From: Juglans regia
Lineage: Eukaryota > Streptophyta > Magnoliopsida > Fagales > Juglandaceae
DNA length: 64,000 nucleotides
Direction: 5' to 3'
NCBI RefSeq assembly: GCF_001411555.2
Contig: NC_049909.1
Location: 12,706,686-12,770,685, forward strand
The notes beneath the pieces are model-generated. The model saw only the letters and a program-made list of their open reading frames with translations. It did not search any database and was not told the DNA's origin. The translations under genes and the position numbers were made by a program. Below, piece by piece: positions 1-13,013 of this stretch (its first letter is position 1; every line of letters starts with the position of its first letter).

Positions 1-1000
1 AGAGTTTTGGTAAAAAAAAAAAAAAATGAGAGAAAACGTTAAATAAAAATATTGTAAAGTTAAACTATTGTTAAAATATAATTTTTCAATATAATTTTAT
101 TTTGAAATTTGAAAAAATTGAATTATTTCTTATATTTTGTTTAGATGTTTGGAAAAGTTTTAATGATTAAGTAATGATTTGATAAAAAAATTAAAAATTA
201 AAAATTTATATTTATAATATTTAAATATTAAGATGAAATAAAATGAGACGATAAGCTTGTGGGATGCAAACCCGGTATTAGCAAGACCTGCACAAACAAA
301 TACAAGATAATTGAAATATTTTTAAGTGACAGGCAGAATGATGATGTCACATATTTTCATTTAAGTGACAATAGAAAATATTTACTAATTTATTATTTAT
401 CTCTTTCTACACTTTAACAACAAATAAAATTGAAATTCTCATTCAACTGGAATGAAAATGTTAAACCTATAACTATTTTATAATTTTATTTAAAATGACG
501 GATAATTATGTAAAATTAAAAGTATTTTTAATAAAATAACATAATTAAATTGATTGATTTAAAATATACTATAAAATAATATAATAAATATTTATATTTG
601 GACAAATTTGAGATTAAGACTAATATTCCTTCTTTTATATTAGTAAGCGGAATGATGACATCACAATTTAAGTTTTAAGTTTTAAGTTTTAACTACAAAA
701 TCTAAATGATAGCAATCCTGCCAAATAAAATTATAATTCTTGTTGCAATTAGGTGGTGGAATATTCATAATTGGGTCATGATTTATCTCACAATATTATT
801 CATGCATTTAGCTTTCAATCTGAGTCTAAAAAACAGAAGAAAAAAAATCTCAAGATTGATCACCATGATGACCTCACATTTTCATTTAATTGACATAGAA
901 TTATTCGCTACTTTATTACATTGTAACAAAATTCAATTTTGCGATGATTTTTATTTGAAACAAAATGAAAATCATCTCAAAAAATGAAATGTAAGGACGA
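1..1000. other. AT-rich repeat-derived DNA, no gene
   Basis: I see no gene here. The first 245 bases contain a degraded copy of the short AT-rich repeat family that recurs at 40.9, 44.6-45.5, 47.4 and 61.4 kb (phrases such as TTTGAAAAAATTGAATTATT and TTAAGATGAAATAAAATGAG). The open frame at 706-987 has low-complexity composition and no recognisable domain, so I do not call it a gene. Confidence 0.6.
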
Positions 1001-1729
1001 GATTTAAACTTCGTTCCTAAAAAATGAAGAAGAGTGTTTATCGTTCGAATATGTAGGGACTTCGTCCCTAATAAAATAACCGTTTGAACAAAATAAAATG
1101 AACATTTGAACGGATATTATATATCGTCGAACAAGAATTTGGTGTGTTAAGTGATAAAATCTAGCGAGATATTGACTTACTATTCAAATAATATATAACA
1201 CGTTTAAACGTCAAAGTTAATTAATGTTCGAACGAAAAATTGGCAGGTTAAGTCAATAAATTTAGCAAGATATTGACTTGCCGTTCGAACAAATTATTAT
1301 ATCATTTGAACGAATACGTTAATCAATGTTCGAATGTAAAATAAAAAGTTCGAACGGAGATTTATTGCAGAAATATCTTGAGGGAACGGAGAAACGTTTG
1401 AACGTGATATATTATGTTCGAATGGTTATAGAATTTTTACAATTATTGATGGCAACAAAATACCTTATTTAATTATGGATAAATTTTAAATTTATATAAA
1501 AATTAGCAATTAAATAATAGGAATAATAAAAATCAATAATTAAATTAGAAAAGACAAAACTATTTAATTCATAATTAAATTAAATTTACAAACCACCAAA
1601 TATTTTCCATACTAACAAAAAATGTAAATAAAAGAGACAAACTACTAAAATCTAAACTCTTTGCATACATCCCCGACTCTAACTAGGCATGTCTCTAGCT
1701 GTGTTAGTCAAGTATTGATCGTAACCTAA

Positions 1730-2882
1730 GTCACAGACATGGCATTAATCTTTGCACATAAGTCAGAGATGCTAGTATTAATCTCTGCACGTGACTCAGA
1801 GATGCTAACATTAATTTACTCAGACATGGCAGTTTGGATCTCCTTACGCACTGCATTGATGGATGTCTCACCGACCGATACTCCACAATTGCCCGGGCGT
1901 GCATCTCTCTAAGTATCGACCGGGTCTCGAATAGGATCACAATGGCGAAGTCTCGAGTGTCCCATGCTTCATGTCAGGGTGGAGGAGTTGATTGGTCTCA
2001 TCGGCTCCCAGACACGCTTAGCAATATTTGGCAAGACCTCGACATGTAGCAGAAATCATGTGATTAGGACCTCAAATGGCAGTATATATGTCATAATGTA
2101 CCCGGCCTCTGATCGAATCCTATCGAATATATAACTCATTAGGTCGATAGGAACACTACAAGCGACGAGTATTATAAATTTTGTCCAATCCATGCCAACT
2201 TCTGTCTTGTGCTGCCGAGGATCAATGTTGTTGGCGATGATCAAGTCAAGTTCATGATCTTGAAGAAACCATATAGATCTGCCTATATGTTGCTCTTCAT
2301 CCCATCATAGAGAGGAGCATCTGAACCAACAACTAACTGTCTCACCTCATGATCAGAGAGGCCATCGAGTTTATCTGTATAAGATCTCTTGTCCTCAACC
2401 GTCTCTTCATCACCCGAAGCTGGAGACTCTCTGGGCACTACGTTCGGATATGCAATGCGCAATCGAGGAATACCAATAAAAATAACGAGTATGTCTACTT
2501 AAAATATAACTGAAGTTTCTCAGATATAGATCGTGTATGCCTCTCCGTCATTTGGGCTGGCACTACCGAGCTCTTTATAGAACTCAGAGACAATGTTAAT
2601 ATAAGAAATGAGGTCCCATGCTTTGTCATTCTGGTCGAGGATTGGTGTCCGACCACGATCAATGAAGACTGATGTCAAGGAATGACCCTCCCATTTAAGA
2701 GTCTGAAAGTCAAAAATATTCACCTGACGCTCTAATAAAATAGGCATCTCTTGAACTGTTTCAATGGAAGGTTGCCCTAGTTTGCCACGCTTACGTCCCC
2801 TATAAGACGTTATCAACCTGAAATTTAAAAAATAAAATATATATGCAACATTAGTTATAAAATATAATACATGAATATTCAT
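1730..2882 (-). pseudogene. Broken minus-strand coding relic, unrecognised
   Basis: Reading leftwards, an open stretch at 2882-2520 encodes a peptide with phrases such as KRGKLGQPSIETVQEM and FIDRGRTPILDQNDKAWD. Further protein-like but frame-broken stretches continue to about 1730 (for example EMHARAIVEYRSVRHPSM). The longest open piece is 120 codons and stops interrupt the rest. It sits between TTCGAAC repeat clusters, which suggests an accessory gene of the surrounding CACTA element or of another element. I do not recognise the family and assign no function. Confidence 0.3.
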
Positions 2883-3112
2883 AAAGTTATATACTAATTA
2901 AAACAATGAGAAATTTTTTTCTGTTATACCGTTCAATTGAATCTCTAACCATTCGAACATTTTAATTTTTACATCCCTGTTCGAACATGAAACATATATT
3001 TTCGAACGATAAAATTAAATTTAGTTTGAACAACCGCTCGACGTTTGAGTTCCTATTGTTCGAACGTATACAAAATCGTTCAAACTGTATTTAGATCGAA
3101 CTCAGCCATGGC

Positions 3113-3799
3113 TAGGAGTGTAACCGGTCTGGTTCGGTTCGATTTTAGACAAAATCTAAGACCGAACTGGTATGTACCGGTTTTGTAGTTTCCAAAACTG
3201 ATTACGCATCGGTTACCTTCCTAAACCGATACTTCCGGTCCGGTTCGGTCCGGTTTTCCGATTTTTTTAAAATGTAAATTTCACAATTTGTCATTAAAAA
3301 TTTGTTTATAAAAAAAAAAACTTTTAGTATTAATTATAAGTATTAGTGTATTAGTTATAATCTTTTAGTAAAAACTTTTAGTATTAATTATAAGTATAAC
3401 TATAATCTATAGTCTATATTAGACTATTAGCATTATTTATAAATTTATATATTAGTATTAACATTTAATGTAATAATTTATAAATTATAATATGAAATTA
3501 TTTCATATATATGTATATATATATATATGAAATTATAAATTAACATTTAATGTATAAATTTATAATTATACATTATATATAAAACTTATTTATATTAATA
3601 TTTAATATATATTTACAATATTTTGTATAAAACTTATATATAAATATTATTTTTTATTTTTTTTAATCAACCGGTCTGGTCCGGTCCAAAAAATCTCAAA
3701 ACCGGAACTGGCCGGTTTTTATATTTTAAAAACCGGTTCCGGACTGGACCAGCTCAAAACCGATCTGGACCGGTTTTCTGGTTTGAGTTTACACCCCTA
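3113..3799. mobile_element. Non-autonomous hAT foldback element
   Basis: The 687-bp element begins TAGGAGTGTAACCGG and ends with the near-complement TTTACACCCCTA. It is flanked by 8-bp sequences GCCATGGC (3105-3112) and GCCATGAC (3800-3807), a 7-of-8 target duplication typical of hAT insertions. About 150 bp at each end is rich in ACCGGT/CCGGTTC motifs in inverted orientation, and the middle is AT-rich with no coding capacity. It lies inside the TTCGAAC-repeat region, so it inserted after that older element. Confidence 0.8.
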
Positions 3800-5779
3800 G
3801 CCATGACTGAGTCAATTCAGTGGCTATGAAAATGAAAACTCATTTCTTTCCTCCACAAATAACAAGTACACAACACTTGGTAAACAGCCTACGGTGGATT
3901 CCTGGCCACCTATGGGCCATCGACGGAAAAACCAAGTTTTCATATTTTTTACAAATAATCTAACAAAACCTATATAAATCAACCATTATTCGAATGTAAG
4001 GATTGTACTACTTGAAAGGAATGAGTCTTCGACGATGGCGGTGATGACGTCCTTCGATTGAGGTTGATCATGTTCGAAATTTTGAATGGTTGTTATGGGG
4101 TGACGACGGCGTTCAAAAGCCTCCCCTAATACCTTATATGTATAGATATGTTCGAACGATATGTTATATATTCGAATGGTTTTGAGACTATCTTACCGTT
4201 CGAACACTAGTATATATCGTTTGAATTCTGTTTATTTCAAATTTAGTAAATTAATTGATGTTTTATACTTAATATATTATATATTATATGATATTATATG
4301 TATGATATATCATGTAGAAATTTCATATATAAATATTATAATATATAGTATTAGTATATGCTAATTATAATATCATATAATAATGTAAATGTGTGGGGTT
4401 CGAACGGTATAGATTTTAAAAGGTCGCGCAGGTGACAACTTTTTTTGCCGTAATAAACGTTGTATTAATTGGAACGACGGCGTTTCAATTCAAAGAACTT
4501 GTTAAATACTAGGTCTGGGTTAAATAATGTAGATCACTTATAGTGCCGCACTCTCATCATTTTAGATTTCTTCTTCAAATTCCAGAGAGAGCTAAGGTAT
4601 CTAAGTGATTTTTTTCTTCAAAAAATCAGAGAGAGAGATACTCACACTTGGGTTTAGAGAGAGAAAAAGAGTGAGAGAGATAGAGATAGAGTGAGTGAGA
4701 TTGATGGAGAGTTGGAGAAAGGGTTGCACACGAATTTTTCCAAGAGACGATCCTTGGTAAATATATATGCACCTTAACTCATGTTCTTCATTTTAAATTT
4801 TAGATGTTTACTAATTTTATTGTATCCCCTAAATGTGGTGTAGGTTTTTTGTGTTTATTGGATTGTTTGGAATTGCATTGAAGATAAAATCTTTGATTTC
4901 TACTCATTATAATCTATATCTATGTTTGTCCATAATACATGATTTGTGTTCGTGAATAATCACTGGATTGTTTTGTGTTTGTTTGTCTACATCTATTTGT
5001 CGATGTTGTTTTGCGTTCGAGTCTAGAAACTGAGTTGCAACCGTTCGAACAATATTTGTTACCATTTGAACGGTCATTCTGCATTCGAACGTACACTATA
5101 TACGTTCAAACGTGAACTTCCATTATAGATTGCACAGAACTCTAATTAAATTACTAATTAAATTTCAAAAATGTAGTTTAAATTATCACACAATAGAACA
5201 TCATAATAATAAACATAATGAGAGTATAATTAATACTTAAAAACATAATAGACAATAGGAAGTTAAATAACACAATAGAACAACATAATAATAAACTATA
5301 ATTAATACTTGAAAACATGCACCCAAGTGAATAAATATACTAATAAAAAATAATTGGTCAAAAGTATTTAACATAAATAACACAATAGAACAATAATATT
5401 GCACAATATATTAGATTTAATAAAATCATATAGCACAATAATTGATTAGATTTAAGAAAATTATATAGCACAATTAATTAGATTTAAGAAAATCATATAG
5501 CAAAAAAATAATACCTTAATTATATAATTATCCGTTATTTGCTATATTCTTATATTTTGAATTGTTATTGTGTATTATATGAGAGTAATTATATGTTGCA
5601 TTGAAATAAACCTTAGACATGTTCGAGAGTTATCAATCCCATTGAATGGTTGATTGATAACTCTTTAATTGTCCAGAGTAAATAGTTTGGAATTGTAAGA
5701 TCATTCTCACAAATTATCTAATTTTATCTGTTCACATTCAACATTATGATTTTGGTAGAGTCATATCTTATTGTTCTCC

Positions 5780-6875
5780 AAATTTGCAGTTTCGATGATG
5801 GTGCATTGAAATTTACTCGTCAGTGCATACGATCAAACGAGCATATTTGGAGAACTATAGAGAGATGCTGCCGAAATTTCGTTGGATGTAACAGATAATA
5901 GTTTATAGATTGGCGACTATAATCTTACAATCCCGAATGAGATAGGATCAATTACCTGGTGAAAAGAAGAAATTGCACAATATGTTAGATACATGCTTGT
6001 TTTACCATGTAACTGTTTGTAATAGTGTATTAGGCATGGATAAGAGTTGGATGCGAGTTAAATATTGTTTGGGTGAGGATTACATTGTTTATACTAAAAG
6101 TGTTAAGAAATTATTGGAGTTCGCATCCTGTATAGTTGATAGTGACGTGAGTATTAGATGTTCATGCTGACAATGCAAGAATTTGTGTTCTTATAAAATA
6201 GACTTGGTGAGAGAGCATCTATTTGTCAAAGGTATTGACCAGGATTATACCGATTGAGTCTTACACGGCGAACTATATTCAACATCATTCAAGCCTTCAC
6301 ATGAAGAAGAAGACATCGATGAAGATGTACAACCAGAGATTGTTGGTGATGAATATGATGAGAATATGGAGCAAATGCTAGGTGAGATTCATGCGAGAAT
6401 GTTTATGGATGAAGGTGATATAGACACATTAAATTCAAATGATGCGGGCCATGACACTTTTGCACGCTTGTGGAATGGTTCATAACGTGAGTTATATCCA
6501 AGATGTAGAAGGCACAATAATTTATCATTTACAGTTAAACTGCTTCACATAAAATTCATGTGCCAATTATCTATTAAGGCTGTCAATATATTACTTTAGC
6601 TGTTTAAAGAGACACTTACATCAGAAAATATTTTACCTCGCAACTTCTATAAAGAAAAACAGTTGAAACAATGACTCGAGTTTGATTACAATGTAATACA
6701 TGCATGCAAGAATGACTATGTATTATTTTGGCGAGGGAATGAGCAATTAAACTAGTGTCTCATTTGTCATGAATCAAGATGGACATCTAAGAAGTAGAAT
6801 GTGTCGCGAAAGGTCGTACGCTACTTTCCATTGATACCTAGATTACAACGGTTAGTTACATCATGTGCAACGACT
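5780..6875 (+). pseudogene. CACTA (En/Spm) tnp2-type transposase, 5' half, decayed
   Basis: The plus strand encodes a broken relic of a plant tnp2-family (CACTA) transposase. Readable pieces include a stretch with CSC..CKN followed by VREHLFVKGID, an acidic linker (HEEEDIDEDVQPE), and the conserved segment near 6800-6860 that reads KVVRYFPLIPRLQRL, a signature of these proteins. There are several in-frame stops and frameshifts. The frame runs into a hAT element at 6884 and resumes after 14548, where the reading continues as expected for the family. The autonomous protein is clearly dead. Confidence 0.75.
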
Positions 6876-7874
6876 ATAAACATTAGGGCTATGCAAAATT
6901 CTGAAACCTCCGATTCTGGCCGACCTCCACTCCGCCTCCGACGGAGTCGGAGTTTTCAGAATTCGGAGCCCCTAGGGGTTATGAACTCCGAATTTTTAAA
7001 AAATATATATATATTTTTTAGCTCTCCCTTCATCTTTTCTTCCCTCCCTCTTCTCTCCCCCTTCTATTTTGTGACTGTCCATTTCTTTCTCGATTCTCCC
7101 CTTAGTCCCCTATCCTTCCAGAGGCCCTTCTCCCCCTCCCTCGTCGTCATGCCATCGTCCAAAGCCCAGGCCCATCATTGACGGCATCCCTTCGTTGGTT
7201 CGTCCTACCATCATTAGCTCCAACTGGTAACAGTAAGTCCAAGTTCCAACTCCCCTTAGGGTTTTGAATCTTTTGAATTCACATTTATACTATAATTATT
7301 ATATTATATATAGTATATAATATTATAATTATACTATATACTGTGTATTTACTTTTGAGGAAATGGTATTACGGTTGTAGCGATTTAGTGAGAAAAAAAA
7401 TTATATTATAATTATATAGTATATCAATTATACTATATATTCTAGGTGTTTGTGGAAATGTCACTGAGGAAAAAATTTGGGTAGCCTTCATCTTTGAGTT
7501 AATGACTTCAGTGCATGCGCTTAGGGATCCTTCACAGATAGTTATGTTAGTGATGAGATACCTTTCAGACTATACTTTGGTGGAGAGAAGAAGCATTGTT
7601 CTTTTCATAGTGTGTTAAAACAATTCTACTCATCAAGAACCATAATTTATTAGTTCTTAAACTTAATCTAAAACTCAATAACCTTTATGTATTCATTAGT
7701 ACCAAGGCTAAAATACATGAGTTGATGAAACTAAAAGATGTGTGTTCAAGAAAGTTGATAGTAATCCATTATCATAGGGAAGAAATGGCATGAATGAACA
7801 GAAACAAAGCTCCGTAAATGCATGCTTTCAAAAAATATATAACATATATATATATGTATATTTAAATAGAGAAA

Positions 7875-8048
7875 TTCTATTTGCAGTCCTGAAGTAGGGA
7901 CTGCATGTGCAGGCACATGCTTAAATGAGAGAAAATATTATTTTAAGAGGGATAATTTTATAATTTTACAAAATTTTAAAGTTAAAATAGCCTAGGCCTG
8001 TACATGCAGTCCCCAAGTGGGGACTGTACCTAGCATTGCTCATTTAAA
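7875..8048. repeat. Small foldback MITE
   Basis: About 170 bp with inverted ends: the left end reads GCAGTCCTGAAGTAGGGACT and the right end GCAGTCCCCAAGTGGGGACT, each itself partly palindromic, with GTGCAGGC/GCCTGTAC just inside. There is no coding capacity. It lies inside the larger hAT element. I could not define a target duplication with confidence. Confidence 0.6.
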
Positions 8049-9243
8049 TATTAAGTTGAAGTGAGGATGGCTTTCCTTAGTGGTCCAGGGCAACTATTAA
8101 TTCCATCTTCCAGAGTTTAATTTCATTTCAATCCAACCCAGTAGGTCCCTTCCCAACATTCCATTAGGGGTACCTCTGCCTGTAGATTTTATTAGATGAC
8201 ACCAAGATAATTCCACTGACATCCATCTTCAACCTACACCATGAATCCATGCATCCTTTTCAACTTTGAAGTCATCCAGAGAGTGCCTTTTAACTTTGAC
8301 GTTCATCATTAAATGAGAGAGAATGGTCCTCTTACTATGTCTCATGACTGCGATGTGAATGTCTAAGTTGCTAATTAAGCTCTTCTATTTTGTGTTTACC
8401 TTGGACATTTGATTGTTGCCATCTTTCATTTTAGTTATGTGCTTAGTTACCGTATAATCAAGTTCAGAAATGTGCCCTTCTCTTGTTTTGACATAAAACA
8501 AAACAGTTTTTTTATGTAAAAGAGACAGAGACGCTCTTAGCATTTGTGATTTGTTTGAAATTTTTTTCTTGTTCTGTGCAACCCCCCAAAAAATAGAAAA
8601 TTTTATCTGTTATCCATATATATATATATATATATAATTAAGCCGACCCATATCTATATATATATATATATATATTAATACAATTAAACCTAGCCAGCCA
8701 CTACTCAGAAATATTTTTGTTTGGCCTAGGAAGGAAGTTTGCCTTCTTCTGTGGGCATCGAAATTCAAAGCTTCATTTTCTTAGACCTACATATTGTTTT
8801 TCAAAACATCTAATACGAAGGAGTCCTGATCCTTGACCATATTTCATAATCTAAGGCACCTTGATTGAGCTGAAGTTTGGAAACTTTGATTTGACTCAAT
8901 CAAAGGGTAGGCATGCAATTTTATTCTTTTTTTGGGTGGGGTTTGCTTAACTAATCATTTGACGGGGTCGTCTTCTAGGCTGTTGCTGCATGCATCAACC
9001 TTCCCAAAATTTGATACCCAAATTGAAGAGTAGGATTGCTTTTCTTTATATTATTTCTAGACATGTGCTAATTTATATTATTTCTAGACATGTATTTCTT
9101 TATATTATTAGGTTAGTACATGTTTGTTTGGCTAGCTTGTTGAAACTTTTCAATCATTTTTATTATATATATATGCAGTTCATGTTTTTTTAAACTAATT
9201 TTTTTTGTTTCTAATTTATTTTTTCAGCTTATTTGGTTGTGAT

Positions 9244-10361
9244 ATGAATGCTACACCTAGTGGAGACGATTGTCCACAAGGGGATGCGGCGAATGTCATT
9301 GCTACTGCTCCTACACCGGTGGGTACTTCCACCCCTAAAGCCACGTCTAGAGCCACATCTAGAGCAGCTACTTTCTGTACGAGTAGTTGACTCCCAGTAG
9401 ATATAGAAGATGATGATATGTTCAAAGAAGAGGAAGAGATATCCATTGAGCACGATCGATCACCACTGTGGATTACTTTGTGGTTACCATTCGAAGAAGC
9501 AAGGCACCAGTGTATTAATAACATATCTTAATGGTTGCCAGTGGTATAAGATCGTGAAGGGATTGGTGGCTACTGATCAGACCAAGCTCAGTTACGAAAC
9601 TTCTACAGCCTCTGATGGTACACATGTTAAGAAATTGGCCATCCCTCAATACAGTGAGAAGATGTTGAGGAAAATGCATGCAGAGATGATAATTACTGAT
9701 GAGATGCCTTTTACCACAGTCGATAAAAGAGGCTTTCGAAAGTTTGTATAAACTATTGAGCCACGATTTCTCATTACATCATGGTATACGGTGATGCGAG
9801 ATTGTATGAAGATGCATGCGAAGGAGAAGGCAAAGATGAAGAAGATGTTTATTACCACTGACCAAAGAGTGTCATTTACGACTGACACATGGACGTCTAT
9901 ACAGAACGTTTACTACATGTGTATCACATCACACTATATTGACAATAAGTGTAATTTGCATAAACGAATTATTGGTTTCAAAGAAATTGTTGATCATAAG
10001 GGTGCATCCATTTGGGCAGAGATGAATAATTGTATAAAGGATTGGATAATTCGAAAGTGTTATGTATTACAGTTAACAATGACAGTGCCAGTGACACTGC
10101 AATTGATTGGGTCAAGCGGAATACGACGATGAAAGATGATGTCATTCGTCAGCATGAGTTTATTCATGTTCAATGTTGTGCTCGTATCATCAACCTCATA
10201 ATTGTTAAGGGTTAAAAAAGGTTGATGATTCCATTACCAGAGTCTGTAGCATTGTGGGATATGTGAGAACTTCTCCAAAAGGCTTGCCAAGTTTAAGGCA
10301 ATAGTAGAACAACTTCAGATTGGATGTTCTAATATGTTGTACTTGGACGCTCCGACTCGAT
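9244..10361 (+). pseudogene. hAT transposase, N-terminal half (RICESLEEPER-like), broken
   Basis: Frame-shifted pieces encode a Ser/Thr/Ala-rich start (MNATPSGDDCPQG at 9244), then at 9791-10132 the hAT core signature VSFTTDTWTSIQNVYYMCIT with ITSHYID and IIGFKEIVDHKG. This matches zinc-finger BED/RICESLEEPER-type transposases of plants. The coding series stops at LDAPTR (about 10343-10360), exactly where the LTR-like element is inserted, and resumes at 13014. Stops and frame changes occur near 9390, 9751 and 10132. Confidence 0.8.
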
Positions 10362-13013
10362 TGTAACACCCCCTTCCCCTAAATAAGGAATTTCACGTAT
10401 TTTTCATAAAAATAAATCCGACAAGATATCTCAAATTTCATAAATGAAATTAAGAGTTTATTTTGTAGAAAAATGTCTTCCAAAAACATTAAATGAATAA
10501 ACTGAATAAATTCATGTCATAAAAACATGTTTTATTTTAAAAAGTCTAAAACTAAAATTAACTGCTCCTTCTATTCCTGGTCTAACTGCTTGTATTCATC
10601 ATTCTCACTTAGGTGGTTAAAAACATGAAAACAAACTAAAATGAATCAAAGACTCAGCAAGAAATCCATCACAACGTAAACATAATAAATATAAGGTTTT
10701 CATAAAAATTTTCATACTGAGAGTTTAAATTTATGACTGTTCATATTGATGCTTATGCTATGTATGACTGATTTAACTGAATTAACTGACTGATCTAACT
10801 GGCCAACACACTAAACACTGTGTGAGAGGTTGTGCACCGACCCCACATCTCGCGGCCACAAGGGGAGCCACTGATAGTATTCTGGCATACTATGGTGGAC
10901 CACGACTGAGTTCATGGCTTGTACATCCACCTTGAAACTGAACTACATTGGTACCATGCATCTGAATGACCATCTTATTAACTGATCTAATCTTATCTTG
11001 TACTTGAATTTAAGATGGCTTATGTGTCTTATACATATGAGATGCATGACATATTACATACATAATTATAATTTCTGAATATCAACTTGATGCGGAATGA
11101 CATGATCGTATGCTATGCTGGATGACATGTTTGCATATGACATGAGTGGTAAATAAATAATGGCTTTCAATGAACTGGCTTGAATAATATTTGTATATAA
11201 GCTGAACTGTGATGATCCTAATTTATGATCAAATTATTTATCTCGTTGTGCTTCTTCTTGAATATCACTTCGTAACTCGACACCTATACGCAATAATATC
11301 TATCACTAAATCTGTCTGGGAACAATAAGTACTAATATCCTATTTAATTAAATTCACATCGTAGAACATAATCAAATAAATATTCTGTTTATTACAAAAT
11401 TAATGAATACTGATATCTTAAATTATGTATAATACTAATAGCATATTATAATATAGTAGAATACTTGAGCTATTTTAAATAAGTCATAAAAATCCCAATT
11501 CTTAAAATAGGTTTCATTTCTTAATATAAATTTTCAATCTTATAAGAAACTTAATAAATACTAATAATATTCTTAACATAATAATTTTATTAAATTCTAC
11601 TAAATAGACAAAGAAATATTAACAAAATATTAGTCTTCAATAATATACTTTGAAACATAATTTAAATTCTTTAAACACTTCCTTATAAAATAGCCTTAGA
11701 CTAATATATTTATTTAAGTAAAAACTCATCTTTAAAATATTAAGCCCAACTCAACTTTAAATAAAATGACTTAATAAAATCCATAATTAACATATACTTA
11801 AATGTAAGGTTATAAATGTAATTGTACTTAAAATAATCCTTTAAGATAATACATTAAAAAGGGCATACTTGTAATCTCATGCACAACTACACTTAGTAAA
11901 CTAAAACTTAAAGCAACTAATATATATTCTGCAGAAAAACAGAGGGCTCGTGAGAGAGGCGCGCGAAGTAAGGCTCATTGAGAGAGAGAGGCTGACGTGC
12001 GGCGGTTCTAGGTTGTTGGCGGGGGTCACGGCGGACGACAGGAGGCTCGTCTATGGTGGTGCGACATCGAAGGATGAACTATGCGGCGGTGCAACCGTGG
12101 TGTTGCTTGGGCTGGGGAGTTCTGTCACGTCAAAAAACAACCGAGAGAGAGGCTGACGATGGGCGGCGGCTCTAGGTGGTTGGAGGTGGTTGGCGACGCG
12201 GTTGGTTTCTCTGGGCAGGGTAGTGCAACACCGAGAGAGAGAGAACAATATTTTGTTATGCCGAAACAAGAGGGAGAGAGAGAAGGGTGGTGGACGGCAG
12301 TGGCTACGGTGTTCCTACCATGCTTGAACTGTGGCAACCGTAGGGTGGAGGCTTGGGCAGTGGTTTCTATGGAGTTGGATGGCTAAGGAGGCTTGCGGGT
12401 TTGCCGCGCATGGGAAGAATTGGTGCTCTGTTTTGAATTGTGAAAACATGGGCGGTTGGTGCTATTTACGTGGGCTGCGGAACAACTCTGTTTTCCATGT
12501 GTTGGTTGCTGCGTGTAGGAAGGATCGTGGCTCTTGGTGCACTGCCGTGTGTGTTGTGCGGTGTTCTCTGGTTGAGCTACAGTGAGGGTTGATTGTGTGT
12601 TTGTTACGATTGGTGGTTTCATGGCTTCTGCATGAGATGTGGACTGACCAGGTGCTGCGGCATGGTCTTCCTGGGGTTGGGGGAGCAAACATGGTATTGT
12701 TGGATAGAAGTGAGATGGCTCTCGGTCTGCGGCGTGAGGTTTTCTTCATGCATGAGATCTGCCGTATATACATATATATATATATATATACGTCATATAG
12801 AACGCCATAAAAATAAACGGAAAGAGACGTGTATCGAGAAGAAAGCTAGACATGCATGCGGAGGAAACAAACGTCCATGCGGAGGATGCAGACGCGAATC
12901 GTGTAGAACGTGGAATCTGATAAGATCTCATGGTTTGGGCTTTTTGGCCCATTAAAAAAATAATTTAGGCCTAATAAAAGAAAAATTTTAGAATTATTAG
13001 GTCGGGTGTTACA
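10362..13013 (+). mobile_element. LTR-like element (probable solo LTR), copy 1
   Basis: A 2652-bp insertion bounded by the terminal inverted pair TGTAACACCC (10362) and GGGTGTTACA (ends 13013), the usual TG..CA form of plant LTRs. It splits the hAT transposase inside the conserved LDxPTRWNS motif. A close relative lies at 56732-59231 on the opposite strand; the first ~950 bp of the two copies align almost base for base. The right part (11940-12780) is GC-rich with GAGAGAGAG tracts, but its open frames overlap in several phases and look non-coding. I see no gag-pol. No clean 5-bp target duplication is visible here, unlike copy 2. Confidence 0.7.

Larger units (their letters stand above)
1030..5120. 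repeat. TTCGAAC-type repeat clusters, probable CACTA subterminal region
   Basis: The palindromic core TTCGAA, usually within (C)GTTCGAAC(G) or its decayed form GTTTGAAC, recurs many times in both orientations in clusters at about 1030-1440, 2930-3100, 4050-4420 and 5030-5120. Dense short motifs in both orientations next to a tnp2-type transposase are typical of CACTA subterminal regions, where the element's own protein binds. The clusters are interrupted by a minus-strand coding relic (about 1730-2880) and a hAT insertion (3113-3799). I could not find a clean CACTA terminus or a 3-bp target duplication, so the outer limits are approximate. Confidence 0.55.

Noticed and set aside
706..987. 93-codon open frame
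   Set aside because: AT-rich, no domain, no splice context.
2150..2170. CACTACAAG as a CACTA terminus
   Set aside because: No matching inverted end or 3-bp duplication, and it falls inside the coding relic.
11950..12955. Many overlapping open frames on both strands
   Set aside because: They lie in the GC-rich part of the LTR-like element and conflict with one another.
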